From contig CM037877.1 in the NCBI GenBank assembly GCA_021292165.1, positions 164,692,242-164,756,241 on the forward strand: DNA of 64,000 bases. The letters are read 5' to 3'. A program made the translations under genes and the position numbers. Source of the stretch: Shinisaurus crocodilurus. Taxonomy: Eukaryota; Chordata; Lepidosauria; Squamata; Shinisauridae. Of the stretch, positions 63,740 to 64,000 are shown piece after piece. Position 1 is the first letter of the stretch. Each line of letters starts with the position of its first letter. The notes under the pieces are model-generated. The model made no database searches, was not told the origin of the DNA, and saw only the letters and a list, made by a program, of their open reading frames with translations.

Positions 63740-64000
63740 ATTGGTCGCATGCATCCAGGTCAGATTACTGTAACACGCTCTGTGCAGGACTGGGTCTGCT
63801 CAGAGAAGTCTTTGAAAACTTCAGCAGGTCCAAACCGCAGCTTTTTGGCTGGGGCATGTTCTACAAAGCATGCAATTCAAATGTTGTTCAGTCCTTTTCA
63901 CTGGCTTCCAGTCCATTCTAAGCACAATTCAAGGTGCTGATCACCATCATCTTTAAAGCCTTACATGGTTTAAGATTTAGAATATTTCAAGAACTGTTTT
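63740..64000 (+). mobile_element. L2-like LINE fragment, continues past the window
   Basis: Broken frames give SRSDYCNTLCAGLGLL (compare SRLDYCNALYVGLPL), then FKALHGL from CTTTAAAGCCTTACATGGTT (63951-63970). A stop separates the two parts. The 3' end lies beyond base 64000. Confidence 0.78.

Overview
The window reads as nuclear DNA of a squamate reptile, most likely a lizard. The evidence is the repeat content: tRNA-derived Sauria SINEs with the BovB-type tail, a 5S rRNA-derived SINE fragment, CR1 and L2-clade LINEs, a tRNA-Ala-type SINE, and many short non-autonomous DNA transposons. I found no host protein-coding gene, no exon with convincing splice sites plus coding character, and no structural RNA gene. 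The only open frames with recognisable protein content are 5'-truncated LINE reverse transcriptase ends. Family names (CR1, L2, Sauria SINE, hAT, PIF/Harbinger, Tigger) are from recognition of consensus features, not from a database search.

Layout. 1-5 kb: a Sauria SINE, a 122-bp palindromic hAT, and a 676-bp hAT-like element lying inside an older short MITE. 5-11 kb: a 5S-derived fragment abutting a CR1 3' end, a tRNA-Ala-type SINE, LINE tails and a second Sauria SINE. 11.3-11.9 kb: a possible solo LTR. 13-16.4 kb: a hAT with a 7/8 target duplication and a SINE. 16.4-25.9 kb: Harbinger-like MITEs, a Tigger-like element, L2 fragments, palindromic elements, and a long degraded L2 copy. 27-32 kb: a CR1 (minus) and an L2 (plus), each with an undisrupted C-terminal frame. 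33-42 kb: a Sauria SINE with a hAT-like element in its tail, a 1.35-kb element carrying a GC-rich minisatellite, and a SINE split by a 0.6-kb insertion. 42-50 kb: further L2 relics, a 354-bp hAT, a minisatellite and a hAT with a perfect 8-bp duplication. 50-64 kb: copies of a roughly 330-bp unnamed family, two terminal-inverted-repeat elements at 55-56 kb, a composite fold-back element bracketed by TA repeats at 57.5-58.9 kb, and an L2 fragment running off the window end.

Between these lie AT-rich stretches with little visible repeat content (mainly 16.9-18.6, 34.7-35.6, 50.5-52.1 and 61.5-62.6 kb). They are the best places to look for conserved non-coding elements. Overall the window looks like a large intron or gene desert whose history can be read from nested insertions and short target-site duplications.
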